The notes: generated by a model from the letters alone, not told the origin. DNA of 64,000 nt from Pseudomonas sp. CC6-YY-74 (GCF_002025205.1 NZ_CP019947.1:3386001-3450000); one strand, 5' to 3'; positions 29,974-42,939 are shown, numbered from the stretch's first letter. A program made the numbers and translations.

Positions 29974-31149
29974 TCAGTCCACCTTTGACGTTCTCGAATC
30001 CAAGATACGTCGCACAGTCATATAAGTGACCGGATCATTGATTGCATCGACGGCAATCAGCGTCTCGCCCGCGTAATACCAGATGGATTGTGCCCCGGCC
30101 CTCTTTCCGGCCTTGACTTCGGTACGGTCGAAACCGCTGTTGATACCCGCTATCTGAAGCTTTGCATCGAATTGATCCGACCAGAACCACGGTGTTTTTC
30201 TGGGAGGCGCATCCTGACCCAGCAACGAATGAGCAACCGCCTCACCTTGCTCGATTGCATTCTGAACCGACTCGATCCGGGCGGTCACCGTTTCGCCGAA
30301 CAGGGTCGCGCAATCTCCCGCCGCAAAAATGAGCGGATCGCTGGTTTGGCCGTTCTCATTGACAAGAACCCCGTTTCGAGTTTCGAGACCGCATTCAAGA
30401 GCGAGTCGATCATTGGCGATGGCACCGATGCCGACGACGACAAAATCGACGTCTATCTGTTCGCCGTTTGAAAGCGAGGCTCGCCTTGCTCCATCCGTGT
30501 CGCAGATCGAAAGAACGCCAACATTCTCGAGGATCTCGACGCCGTGGCTGAGGTGAAGCTCGCGGAAATAGTCTGCAGTTTCGGAGGCTGCAACCCGGCC
30601 GAGAATGCGTTCGGCGGCTTCAACAAGCACGACATGCAGGCCGGCCTTAGCAGCGGACGCAGCAAATTCCAGACCGACATAACCGCCGCCAATCACTAGG
30701 AGCCGGCTGCCGGAACGAAGCTCGCCCTTCAGCATTTCGGCATCGGCTATGCCGCGCAGGGTGTAGATGCGGCTGGCGTTGCGCGTCAATGTCTCGGGAA
30801 GAACGCGCGGACGCGAGCCTGTCGCCAATACGAGCTTCGCGTACGGGAGTTGTTCTCCACCTTCCAATATGACCAGGCGTTCGCGCCTATCGATGCTGCT
30901 GACCTGACTTCCGGTCCTCAGGCCAATTGCCTGGGCGACATACCAATCGTGCGGTTTGAGTGCGAGACGCTCTATCGAGATATCACCGGTGAGAAACGCC
31001 TTCGACAACGGCGGCCGTTGATAGGGTAGATAGGGCTCGTCGCCGATGAGGTTGATGCTGCATTCTGGCGATAGCGTACGCAGCCGAGCTGCACACGACG
31101 CGGCGGCCTGACCCGCGCCGACAATGACAATGTTTTCCTCCATGTTCAC
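29974..31149 (-). CDS. ferredoxin reductase of the Rieske oxygenase system
   Basis: 391 residues, flavoprotein of the rhodocoxin/putidaredoxin reductase class. The FAD site IVIVGAGQAAASCAARL is at the N-terminus, a second dinucleotide site LLVIGGGYVGLEFA (near residues 150-163) binds NAD(P)H, and the FAD-binding IFAAGDCA is near residue 275. It passes electrons from NAD(P)H to the ferredoxin encoded just upstream. GTG at 31149 overlaps the ferredoxin stop (GTGA); an ATG at 31143 is an alternative start. Confidence 0.93.
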   Translation of the reverse strand: MNMEENIVIVGAGQAAASCAARLRTLSPECSINLIGDEPYLPYQRPPLSKAFLTGDISIERLALKPHDWYVAQAIGLRTGSQVSSIDRRERLVILEGGEQLPYAKLVLATGSRPRVLPETLTRNASRIYTLRGIADAEMLKGELRSGSRLLVIGGGYVGLEFAASAAKAGLHVVLVEAAERILGRVAASETADYFRELHLSHGVEILENVGVLSICDTDGARRASLSNGEQIDVDFVVVGIGAIANDRLALECGLETRNGVLVNENGQTSDPLIFAAGDCATLFGETVTARIESVQNAIEQGEAVAHSLLGQDAPPRKTPWFWSDQFDAKLQIAGINSGFDRTEVKAGKRAGAQSIWYYAGETLIAVDAINDPVTYMTVRRILDSRTSKVD

Positions 31150-31460
31150 GCCCCCACATAGAGGACGATACCGTCCAGCTGCTCGGTTACCCGGATCTGG
31201 CAGCTGAGGCGGCTGCGATCAGTCCTACCGACCTCCACCACTTCAAGCATCTCACTTTCCATATCCGTCGGGCCCGGCACAATGTTGTGCCATGCTTCAT
31301 CGACCACTACATGGCAAGTGGCGCAGGAAAGTGCGCCACCACAATCGCCAAAAATGCCGGCGACATTCAGGTTGACGGCGGCCTCCATCAAGCTGACGCC
31401 GCTCTCGATATCTGCGGATACGGTGGGGCCGTCAGAGGATTTCCACGTTACACGGGGCAT
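31146..31460 (-). CDS. [2Fe-2S] ferredoxin
   Basis: 104 residues, adrenodoxin/putidaredoxin type. Cluster ligands are in DCGGALSCATCHVVV (C-x5-C-x2-C) with the fourth cysteine in RLSCQIRV. GAGGAG precedes the ATG. It shuttles electrons between the reductase (overlapping downstream) and the Rieske oxygenase (38 bp upstream). Confidence 0.94.
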   Translation of the reverse strand: MPRVTWKSSDGPTVSADIESGVSLMEAAVNLNVAGIFGDCGGALSCATCHVVVDEAWHNIVPGPTDMESEMLEVVEVGRTDRSRLSCQIRVTEQLDGIVLYVGA

Positions 31461-31498
31461 GAGCAGTTACTCCTCGAAGAAGATGAGACAGAGAGCCT

Positions 31499-32650
31499 TC
31501 AGATGTCGGCACTGGTCGTCGTGGGTTTCGCGATGCTGCGCGAAAGGTATCGATAGAAATCCCAGATCGTGCCTTCGAAATCTCGAGGCGCCAGATGCCC
31601 GGAGGGTGCGTGTCGCGATGACAGTGCGCGCTGCATACGCTCAAGCTTTTGCCGGTCTTCGCGATTGACCTCGTTCCACAAGGCGAGCCTTACCTCTAGC
31701 TCGTCGCTGGTAAGCTCGTTCGAGTAGGTCGACATCGTCCAGCGGACCATGATCTTGTCGACGGCGAGAGGCTGGATGGACAGAGAAACCAGCAGTGTGG
31801 CCGCCTGGCTCGCGATCTGGGCCGGGAAAAGACAGAACAACGTCGATCGTTTCCGCTCCTCGCCTGACAATCCTGGCGCTCCGACCCCTCTCGCTTCGGC
31901 GGTTTCGGGATAGTTTGCGCAATAACTCGTAAAGGAGTCATCGGTCATCGACTTCCGGCTCAGGCCGGTCGGTGTATAGGGATGCAGTGTTTCCGGATGT
32001 ACGACCGATAGATGGTAGGCCTCCATGAAGTTCTCGACGAGGCACTTCCAGTTCGTATTCCAGATCTCTTCCTGGGTGTGGACGATGCGCATTTCCCGGG
32101 TATCGTAGCTGCCGAGAAGCGCCTCCAGCCCCTGCAGTCGACTACTCAGCGGGGCGGCGTCGTCGTCCAGATTGACGTAGATAAAGCCATTCCAGAGCTC
32201 GCTTCGAAAGACCGGCAGGCTGCAATTGTCTGCACTGACGCCTTTGTCTTGCATTCGCGGAGCGTTAGACAACCGTCCGTCACGCGCATAGCTCCATGCG
32301 TGGTAGGAACAGACCAAACGCCGGGCCGAGCCTCGTCCTTCTGCAAGAGGCATTCCCCGGTGCCGACACACATTGGACAGTATCCGGATCTCGTCATCGT
32401 CACCCCTAATGACCAGCAGCGGCTCGTCGAAGAGTACGGTCGTGAAATAGTCTCCCGGGGACGCCACTTCATCTTTCCGGCCGACGCAATGCCATTCCTT
32501 TTTGAGGAAGGTCTCGACCTCGAACTGATAGAACTCCGGGCAGGTATAGAACTGCCCTGGAAGACACTGGGCTTCGACCTCGGGAAGAGCCGCTATGTCG
32601 TGCAGCCGCGCTGCCATGTCCGCAACTACTTTGTTTCGCTTGTCTTCCAT
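31499..32650 (-). CDS. Rieske non-heme iron oxygenase, alpha subunit
   Basis: 383 residues from MEDKRNKVV. The Rieske cluster ligands are C95, H97, C114 and H117 (NVCRHRGMP; VCSYHAW). The mononuclear iron site has H213 and H218 with E210 as the bridging acid (ENFMEAYHLSVVH). The sequence resembles choline monooxygenase/GbcA-type and other N-demethylating Rieske oxygenases rather than large aromatic dioxygenases, and no beta subunit gene is present. With its own ferredoxin and reductase it forms a three-component system. The proximity of a BCCT transporter suggests a quaternary-amine substrate. The N-terminal GTG at 32659 is an alternative start. Confidence 0.9.
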   Translation of the reverse strand: MEDKRNKVVADMAARLHDIAALPEVEAQCLPGQFYTCPEFYQFEVETFLKKEWHCVGRKDEVASPGDYFTTVLFDEPLLVIRGDDDEIRILSNVCRHRGMPLAEGRGSARRLVCSYHAWSYARDGRLSNAPRMQDKGVSADNCSLPVFRSELWNGFIYVNLDDDAAPLSSRLQGLEALLGSYDTREMRIVHTQEEIWNTNWKCLVENFMEAYHLSVVHPETLHPYTPTGLSRKSMTDDSFTSYCANYPETAEARGVGAPGLSGEERKRSTLFCLFPAQIASQAATLLVSLSIQPLAVDKIMVRWTMSTYSNELTSDELEVRLALWNEVNREDRQKLERMQRALSSRHAPSGHLAPRDFEGTIWDFYRYLSRSIAKPTTTSADI

Positions 32651-32939
32651 CGGTTTCACTCGGTAGCTAGTGGGAGAGAGCGTTCAAATCCAACTATCAG
32701 CAGTTCCGATATGGATGCATCTTCTGTCATGTGATGCCCTCGGGACTAATATGCTTTTCGCTGACGACCCAAACCTTAATTGGGAATTAAAGAAAGTAAA
32801 AGCTTAAAAAACATGTCAACTACGAAGGAAAAATATGGCTTGTTTCACGTTTAGCCAACTGCGCTATTTTAGGGCGCGCTGCCCATAATGGAGGCATCGT
32901 TCGAGTCGCCATAGGCTTCTTCATGATGAACAATGGGAT
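32651..32939. other. promoter region of the Rieske operon
   Basis: About 290 bases, AT-rich at 32760-32820, with no gene recognised. It ends at the first recognisable codons of the IS3 relic. Confidence 0.35.
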
Positions 32940-33660
32940 CGCCACCAGCCTCGGTGGTCCTCGGAAAATGCCAAGATCGCCGACCACCTGATTCGGCTTA
33001 CGCACAACCAGCGCAACTGGGAGTTCGGCTTGTGCTTCCTGTACCTGCGCAACGTGAAAGGTCATCGCTGGAATCACAAGCGGGTGTACCGGATCTATCG
33101 GGAACTGGAGCTGAACCTGCGAATCAAGCCGCGCAACCGCATAGTGCGTGAGAAGCCCGAGCCGCTGGCGGTACCAGAGGCGATCATTCAATGCTGGTCG
33201 ATGGCCTTCATGCATGATCAGTTGGCCGATGGTTGCAGCTTCCGCCTGTTCAACCTGATCGACGACTTAACCGTGAAGCCTTGGCCATGGATATCGATCT
33301 GTAATTTCCGGCAGAACGCTTCGTGCACGCACTGGATCAGGTCATCGAGTGGCACGGGAAGCCACAGACTATTCGCAGCGACAATGGCCCGGAGTACATC
33401 AGCAGCGAGCTAATGTTGTGGGCTGAAAAGCACTGCATCCGCTTGGATGCATATCCAGCCAGGCAATCCACAGCAGAATGCCTACGTCGAGCGCTACAAC
33501 CGCACGGTACGTTACGACTGATTGGGGCCTTACTTGTTCGAGTCCATCTCCGTGGTGCAGGAGCATGCAACTCGCTGGGTGTGGACATACAATCACGAAC
33601 GGTCAAACATGGCTCTGGGAGGTATCACCCCAAACAGAAGTTGACCCTCTCGGCCTGACA
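32940..33660 (+). pseudogene. IS3-family orfB transposase remnant
   Basis: Shifts among frames. Readable segments are IADHLIRLTHNQRNWEFGLC, HRWNHKRVYRIYRELELNLR, PEAIIQCWSMAFMHDQLADG and CSFRLFNLIDD, then ALDQVIEWHGKPQTIRSDNGPEYIS and finally a RSNMALGGITP-like stretch in another frame. The DDE region (D of MAFMHD, D of SDNGPEY) is of the IS407/IS3 type. At least three frameshifts and one stop make it inactive. The right end ends near 33660. Confidence 0.8.
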
Positions 33661-33890
33661 TCTACTTCTGGCAAGTACTAAAAATGGGCGAATTACCCTA
33701 GGTCATTTTTAGCGCATTCGATGTTCTTGTTTTTGTGTGCGAAGAGAAAACTGAGGATGGTTTTTTCAAAAACCCAGGTGTTTACTGGCCGGCACAACGA
33801 CTGATGATTCACTCTCTCAATGACTACAGCTCCCAAAATTGCTGCGAAAGCGAACGGAAGCGGCGCCCGTGAGACGCCGCTGAAACCAAA
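33661..33890. other. intergenic region downstream of the VOC gene
   Basis: 230 bases between the IS3 relic and the VOC gene stop. Nothing is recognised beyond the IS right end. Confidence 0.35.
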
Positions 33891-34274
33891 TTACTCGGTT
33901 TGGAAGCTGTACACAGCAAGCTTGTTGCCGTCTAGGTCGCGAGCGTAAGCAGCATAGGCATTTGGTGCCCAATCGCGAGTGCCCGCGGCACCTTCATCTT
34001 TGCCGCCAGCAGCAACAGCTGCTTCGTGGAAGGCGTTGATGGCGGCGCGATTTGGAGCTTCGAAGCTGACAGTTACGCCGTTACCCACAGTAGCAGGCTG
34101 GCCGTTTGCAGGCTTTAGCACGAAGAAGGAAGGCTTGTCCACGCCCCAGATCGAGCCGTTATCGCCGAGGTCAGCGATTCGCTTGAAGCCAATCTTGCCG
34201 AGCACTTCGTCGTAAAACTTACGAGATTTTTCCAAATCATTGGTGCCTACAGTTACATGAGTAAAGATCGACAT
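33891..34274 (-). CDS. VOC/glyoxalase-superfamily protein
   Basis: 127 residues from MSIFTHVTVGTND, with GGAG six bases upstream; the longer start at 34310 is not supported. One VOC fold made of two beta-alpha-beta-beta-beta modules: the N-terminal HVTVGTNDLEKSRKFYDEVLG and C-terminal YAAYARDLDGNKLAVYSF pattern are typical, with a histidine (H6) and terminal region that could bind a metal. It lies 70 bp after the frmA-like gene on the same strand, a frequent association in which it may assist glutathione-adduct detoxification. Precise activity is unknown. Confidence 0.88.
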   Translation of the reverse strand: MSIFTHVTVGTNDLEKSRKFYDEVLGKIGFKRIADLGDNGSIWGVDKPSFFVLKPANGQPATVGNGVTVSFEAPNRAAINAFHEAAVAAGGKDEGAAGTRDWAPNAYAAYARDLDGNKLAVYSFQTE

Positions 34275-34344
34275 GAATGTCTCCATTGCGGGTGGGTTGT
34301 TGTGGAACAAAAGCGGTACATCCGAAGAGGCACCGAGAAAATGC

Positions 34345-36617
<2,273 letters not shown>

Positions 36618-37022
36618 GAAGGTTCCTCGAAAAGACGTTGCAGCAAGCGCTATACGGCGCGAATACGACTGATTGCGGCGCATAACTCGTGTGTACGGCG
36701 AGTCATTGAAAGGATGTTGGCCGAGCAGGAAGGATAAATAAAGTAGTAAAAATGTGCCTTGAGCATATAAAAATAATGCCCAGGAATGAGCGCTTCTGGT
36801 ACGTCTCGCGTCCTTTTTTGTGCGAATCTGACACGACCTTATCGCTACTTCAAAAGGCGCCAGGCTCGATCGCTTTGAGACAGATGTCGATCTGTGGAGT
36901 GATTGTGGCGAATCGGATCATCCTGTATTGAACTTGCATTTGCCTTGAGTAAAAGCGCATGCGAGTCATGCGTAGCTTCCTGCTCTACTTTGGGGCACGG
37001 GACAAGCCTGGGAAGAGGTAAA
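36618..37022. other. divergent promoter region for the Rieske-frmA operon and LysR
   Basis: 405 bases; the middle is AT-rich. No motif shared with the phnW/ridA operator was found. GAGGT precedes the LysR ATG. Confidence 0.4.
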
Positions 37023-37937
37023 ATGGCAGCTTACAACCTGCGACAGCTCAAATACTTCGTCACCACAGTCGAGTGCGGCAGCGTAGCGGAGGCGTCACGC
37101 AAGCTATATATCGCACACCCTTCGGTTTCCACCGCCATCAAGAACCTAGAAGACAGTTTCTCTGTACAGCTGTTCATTCGCCACCACGCTCAAGGTGTCT
37201 CGTTGACTCCCAGTGGCGCACGGTTTTACCGCAAGGCGCAGGAACTGCTGCGAGTGGCTCACGAGTTCGAGCAAAACGCCCTGGCCGACAACGATGTGGT
37301 TTCCGGGCAGATCGATATCGGCTGTTTTGAAACCGTTGCGCCACTCTATCTGCCGCGGCTGATCGCAGGCTTTCGGGATCGCTGGCCTGGAGTGGAAATT
37401 CGTATTCGCGACGGCGAGCAGCAGGAGCTGGTCCAGACGTTGACGTCGGGCGGCATCGATCTGGCGATCCTTTACGAACACGACCTGGACAGCACCATCG
37501 ACACTCTGCACTTGATGGCGCCGCAACAACCCTATGCCCTGCTACCCGAGGGGCACCGTTTCGCCCATCAGGCAAAAGTTTCGCTCAACGATCTGGTGCT
37601 GGAGCCCATGGTGTTGCTCGATGTGCAACCCAGTCGCACCTATTTTGTTAGCATTTTCGAGGAACGCGGATTGAGCCCGAATATCCTGTTCAGCTCACCG
37701 TCCATCGAAATGGTCAGGGGAATGGTCGGTCGCGGTTTCGGCTTTTCTATCTTGGTGACGCGGCCGCACTCCGATTACACCTACGACGGCCAGAAACTGG
37801 TGTGCGTGCCGTTGGCAGAACAAGTAACAGGCTCAGGGCTTTCGGCAGCTTGGCTGCGCCGCGCGCCGTTGACCAAACCAGCGCAACTGTTTGTCGATCA
37901 TTGTCGGGAAATGCTAGCCCCCAAGGCGGAGGCCTGA
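37023..37937 (+). CDS. LysR-family regulator of the Rieske/ArgE locus
   Basis: 304 residues from MAAYNLRQLKYFVTTVE, with GAGGT five bases upstream; the frame extends to 36903 but that part has no LysR character. The N-terminal HTH (SVAEASRKLYIAHPSVSTAIKNLEDSF) and the C-terminal effector domain (from about residue 95, QIDIGCFETVAPLYLP) are complete. It is transcribed divergently from the Rieske oxygenase and converges on argE, whose stop lies 2 bp away. It likely controls both flanking operons. Confidence 0.92.
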   Translation: MAAYNLRQLKYFVTTVECGSVAEASRKLYIAHPSVSTAIKNLEDSFSVQLFIRHHAQGVSLTPSGARFYRKAQELLRVAHEFEQNALADNDVVSGQIDIGCFETVAPLYLPRLIAGFRDRWPGVEIRIRDGEQQELVQTLTSGGIDLAILYEHDLDSTIDTLHLMAPQQPYALLPEGHRFAHQAKVSLNDLVLEPMVLLDVQPSRTYFVSIFEERGLSPNILFSSPSIEMVRGMVGRGFGFSILVTRPHSDYTYDGQKLVCVPLAEQVTGSGLSAAWLRRAPLTKPAQLFVDHCREMLAPKAEA

Positions 37938-37939
37938 GT

Positions 37940-39091
37940 TCAGGCGTGGAGCGAGCGAGCGATGCGGTCGAGCATCGCATCGCACGCGTCCAGCTGTTCA
38001 ACACTGACGAACTCATCGGGCTTGTGCCCCTGGTCCATACTGCCGGGACCGCAGATCACCGTCGCAATGCCGATGGCGTCGAAGAGCCCGCCTTCAGTGC
38101 CAAAGGCAACCGTTGTGAATTCGCTTGAACCACAGAATTGCGCAATCAACTGTGCCGCCTGGCTCTGGGAATCGGTGGCCAGCCCCGGATAAGTCGATAA
38201 CTCGGAAAAGCGAATGCTGCTTTGCCCGTTGACGGCGTGCATCTTCGGCAGAACTTCTTGCTCAGCGTAACGCTCAAGCTGGTCAGCCACCTCACGCGGA
38301 TCCTGCGCAGGCAGCGCACGCACTTCAAAATCAAAACGGCAATCCGCCGGGACGATGTTGAGCGCCTTGCCACCGGTGATGACACCGGTCTGCACCGTGC
38401 TGAAAGGCGGATCGAAGCGCGAGTCGTGCCGTTCAGGGGCGCGCAACCGCGCGCCGATACGGCCCAGTTCGCCAATCAACTGTGAGGCATATTCGATGGC
38501 GTTGACACCTTGCGGCGCATAGGCCGAGTGACATGCCACACCCTTAACATCGCAGCGCATGGCCAGTTTGCCTTTGTGGCCGAGCACCGGTTTGAGTTCG
38601 GTGGGCTCACCAATGATGCACAACAGGGGCTTGAGCGGCCGCTGCGCCAGCTCGGCAAGCAATGAGCGTACGCCCAGGCAACCGACCTCTTCGTCATACG
38701 ACAAAGCGATATGTACCGGCATGCGCAGCGGTGCCGCCAACAGCTTGGGCACAGCAGCCAGCACGCAGGCAATGTAGCCCTTCATGTCAGCGGTGCCGCG
38801 ACCATAGAGCTTGCCGTCTTTCTCCGTCAGCGCAAAAGGCGCAACTGTCCATGCTTGGCCATCCACCGGAACCACATCGGTGTGACCGGACAGCACGATA
38901 CCTGGAACGTTGTCCGGACCCAGCGTCGCAAACAAGTTCGCCTTGCTGCGCTCGACGTTGAAGATCAGTTCGCAGGGCACGTCCAGCTGGGCCAGATAGT
39001 CGCGTACAAACTCGATCAGTTGCAGGTTCGATTCGCGGCTCGTGGTGTCGAACTCGATCAGCGAGCCCAACAGTTCTCGGCTTCTGCTCAC
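37940..39091 (-). CDS. ArgE/DapE-type M20 metallo-amidohydrolase
   Basis: 383 residues. Metal and catalytic residues are visible: H and D in SGHTDVVPVD and GRGTADMKGY, the E pair in YDEEVGC, the E in GEPTELKPV and the H in DQGHKPDEF. The middle KGVACHSAYAPQGVNAIEYA belongs to the dimerisation domain. It resembles acetylornithine deacetylases and hydrolyses an N-acyl (acetyl, formyl or carbamoyl) amino acid. Starting at a GTG directly after the DUF1028 stop (TAAGTG), it is not a housekeeping argE. It is in operon with DUF1028 and RidA, so the substrate is presumably a catabolic intermediate. Confidence 0.88.
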   Translation of the reverse strand: MSRSRELLGSLIEFDTTSRESNLQLIEFVRDYLAQLDVPCELIFNVERSKANLFATLGPDNVPGIVLSGHTDVVPVDGQAWTVAPFALTEKDGKLYGRGTADMKGYIACVLAAVPKLLAAPLRMPVHIALSYDEEVGCLGVRSLLAELAQRPLKPLLCIIGEPTELKPVLGHKGKLAMRCDVKGVACHSAYAPQGVNAIEYASQLIGELGRIGARLRAPERHDSRFDPPFSTVQTGVITGGKALNIVPADCRFDFEVRALPAQDPREVADQLERYAEQEVLPKMHAVNGQSSIRFSELSTYPGLATDSQSQAAQLIAQFCGSSEFTTVAFGTEGGLFDAIGIATVICGPGSMDQGHKPDEFVSVEQLDACDAMLDRIARSLHA

Positions 39092-39766
39092 TTACTCATC
39101 CCCTGGAACGCCATAGCTTGGGGCCTTGGTCGGATCAAGGGCGCGGACAATATAGTCCTGCATTTGCGGGCGGTAAGCCGCCCACAGTTGCGCCAGTTGC
39201 CCGATAGGATCTTCGTCCGCCCAGTCGACCCGTAGATCGACAATCGGCCAGGTCAGTTCACCAACCACCACCATGGCGGCCGAATGAACCGGACCGGCCT
39301 CGCCACCGGCAGCGACGGCGGCTTGCATCGCCGTAAGCAGGCGGTCGGCCAACTGCCCACCACTGTTTTCAAAGGTATGCACTAGCGTCTCGATCACCGC
39401 TCCATCGGCCAGCATATTGCCTGCCCCCACGCATTGTTCCCCGGCCAGAGCATTATGTTTGCCCAGCGTTTCGCTGCCGCTGAAATGGGCGGTCCGGCCC
39501 AGGTGATCGATCGCTGTCAGCTGGCGGAACTGGGTGTAGCCATTACTGGTCAGCGCTTTGTCCAGCGCGTCGGCGGGGGATAATCCACTCTCCATTTGCT
39601 CGAGCACTTGAGGCCCAAGCGCCGGTAAGGTGATGTTCTGCGTGGCGACGGCGCCGACCCCGGGACATAGCCAAGGGCAACGTGCGCCCACCGCGATGCT
39701 GGAAGAACTGATGGCGATGCCCAGTTGCCCGGTTTCGGCGCAACGAGCGACGATTGAAAACGTCAT
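39092..39766 (-). CDS. DUF1028-family putative Ntn-like hydrolase
   Basis: 224 residues. MTFSIVARCAETGQLGIAISSSSIAVGARCPW and VGAGNMLADGAVIETL are typical of DUF1028, which has the Ntn-hydrolase fold and is repeatedly found with M20 amidohydrolases and RidA proteins. The reaction is unknown. Its stop abuts the GTG of the ArgE-like gene, and RidA lies 16 bp upstream, so all three form one operon. Confidence 0.88.
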   Translation of the reverse strand: MTFSIVARCAETGQLGIAISSSSIAVGARCPWLCPGVGAVATQNITLPALGPQVLEQMESGLSPADALDKALTSNGYTQFRQLTAIDHLGRTAHFSGSETLGKHNALAGEQCVGAGNMLADGAVIETLVHTFENSGGQLADRLLTAMQAAVAAGGEAGPVHSAAMVVVGELTWPIVDLRVDWADEDPIGQLAQLWAAYRPQMQDYIVRALDPTKAPSYGVPGDE

Positions 39767-39782
39767 GGTGTGTTCGTCCTTT

Positions 39783-40199
39783 TTATTCAGGAATGACCGC
39801 GATCACGTCGATTTCCATCAGCCACTCCGGCTGTCCCAGCCCTGAAATGACCAGTCCGGTGGAAATCGGAAATACCCCCTTGAGCCATTTACCGATTTCT
39901 TGGTAGACCGGTTCCCGGTAGCGGGGATCGATCAGGTAAGTGGTGGTCTTTACGATGTGGCTCAGATCGCTGCCTGCCTCTTCGAGCAATTGTTTGACAT
40001 TTTTCATCGCCTGCTCGGCCTGGGCCCGAGGGTCGCCGAGGCCGACGAGGTTGCCTTCAAAGTCAGTGCCTATCTGGCCGCGGACATACACGGTGTTGCC
40101 TGCACGCACGGCCTGGCAAAGGTCGTTATCCAGACTTTGATTGGGGTAGGTCTCTTTGGTGTTGAACATGCGAATGCGAGTATGGGTCGGCTGGGTCAT
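39783..40199 (-). CDS. RidA-family protein
   Basis: 138 residues from MTQPTHTRIRMF; the 17-residue extension to 40250 is not convincing. The RidA fold signatures NTVYVRGQIGTDFEG, AEQAMKNVKQLLEEAGSDLSHIVKTTTYL and PEWLMEIDVIAVIPE are clear. The usual catalytic arginine position reads ISTGLVISGLG, so the deaminase arginine (found in RidA1 as R105) appears substituted, which would class it with non-archetypal Rid groups. It is first gene of the RidA-DUF1028-ArgE operon. Confidence 0.86.
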   Translation of the reverse strand: MTQPTHTRIRMFNTKETYPNQSLDNDLCQAVRAGNTVYVRGQIGTDFEGNLVGLGDPRAQAEQAMKNVKQLLEEAGSDLSHIVKTTTYLIDPRYREPVYQEIGKWLKGVFPISTGLVISGLGQPEWLMEIDVIAVIPE

Positions 40200-40339
40200 C
40201 CACGTTTGCTCTTTCAGGTGGGCTGTGACGGTATTCTCCCCATACGCCACAGTAGGCGAAACGAGGTTTTTTATGGTGTTTGGTAACGTAAAAAATGCTT
40301 AGTGCGCCGTAAGCGCGAAACCCTCCTGCGAAATTGCAC

Positions 40340-41658
<1,319 letters not shown>

Positions 41659-41679
41659 CAATCGCGAAGTATGCCCTCA

Positions 41680-42939
41680 TTACGAAACATCACGATAAGA
41701 GAGGTATCGGCGTTGGGTCTCGATGTGGTCGGCAACGTACTTGGCGTCGTGCCAAACGCCCCAGATGAATGACGAACCGCGTCTGGACTGCCACGGCAAG
41801 CCTAGGAAGTAAATGCCAGATTCATACGATACACCGCGCTGGTGCCTTGGTTTACCATTCGGTTCAAAAGTGTCTACATTCAGCCAGCTGTAATCTGGTG
41901 CAAAACCGGTTGCCCAGATAATCGAGGTCACGCCAGCCTTGGCCAGATCCAGCTCAAGAATGGGTTCGCTCACGCACGCAGGTTCCGGGTAGGTTTCCCG
42001 CGCTTCAGGCTCCTGCGGAAGATCAAGACCATTACGCTCAACATAAGCGTCTGCCGCGTTCAGCAACGACAGGTAGTTCTCATCTCCACGCGCCAAATTG
42101 GCCGCCAGATCTGCTTGGAAAGTCACCACGCTGTCATTGAAGGATTGAGTCAACCCCACCAGCGTCACTCCTCGGTGGGCCAAGCCTCGAAAATCAACGG
42201 TACGACCGCCATGAGCACCACTCACTGCAATGGTGACGTGTTCCCTGCCAGGCCTCATGGCCATAGCGTCCCACTCGCCGAGCACCCCCAGCCACCAGCA
42301 AAAGTCCCGATTGCGGTAGGCACGAGGCGGACGATCATGCTGACCCACCGAGAGGTACACCTGTCTGCCATCACGCTGCAGTTCATCGGCAATCTGCACT
42401 CCCGAAGATCCAGCTCCGACCACCAGTACAGCGCCTTCAGGCAATTGTTGAGGATTGCGGTACTGGGCCGAGTGAATTTGCGTGAGTGTTTCATCCTTGG
42501 GCGCAATTGACGGAATGACGGGGCGCTGGAAAGGTCCAGTTGCAGCCACTACGCGGCTGGCTTGAATCACACCCTCGGAGGTTTCGACCGTAAAGCCCGG
42601 CCGACCGACATTGCGTTCTACCTTCTTCACTTCCACGCCGGTGCGGATAGGGGCCTTGATGTTCTTGGCATAGGTTTCAAAGTAATCGGCCACCCGGTCC
42701 TTATGCGCAAAGCCGTCGGGGCTCAGATCGTCAAATTTAAGTCCCGGAAAACGATCATGCCAAGCGGGTCCGTTGGCGACTAGCGAATCCCAGCGTCCTG
42801 TACGCCAGGCTTCGGCGATACGATTACGTTCCAGAACCAGATGCGGCACGCCGAGATTGCTCAGGTGCTCACTCATGGCCACCCCAGCCTGGCCAGCGCC
42901 GACGATAAGGGTGTCTATTTCTATATTTTCATCTGACAT
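41680..42939 (-). CDS. flavin-containing monooxygenase-like protein
   Basis: 419 residues from MSDENIEID; an in-frame upstream start at 42972 is less likely. The FAD site TLIVGAGQAGVAMSEHL and NADPH site VLVVGAGSSGVQIADEL (near residues 165-181) are complete, with the ATG motif IIWATGFAPDYSWL at the C-terminus. These are features of class B flavin monooxygenases (FMO/CzcO-like). The substrate is unknown; relatives oxidise N, S or ring carbon. It stands alone just outside the dead IS3 element. Confidence 0.88.
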   Translation of the reverse strand: MSDENIEIDTLIVGAGQAGVAMSEHLSNLGVPHLVLERNRIAEAWRTGRWDSLVANGPAWHDRFPGLKFDDLSPDGFAHKDRVADYFETYAKNIKAPIRTGVEVKKVERNVGRPGFTVETSEGVIQASRVVAATGPFQRPVIPSIAPKDETLTQIHSAQYRNPQQLPEGAVLVVGAGSSGVQIADELQRDGRQVYLSVGQHDRPPRAYRNRDFCWWLGVLGEWDAMAMRPGREHVTIAVSGAHGGRTVDFRGLAHRGVTLVGLTQSFNDSVVTFQADLAANLARGDENYLSLLNAADAYVERNGLDLPQEPEARETYPEPACVSEPILELDLAKAGVTSIIWATGFAPDYSWLNVDTFEPNGKPRHQRGVSYESGIYFLGLPWQSRRGSSFIWGVWHDAKYVADHIETQRRYLSYRDVS

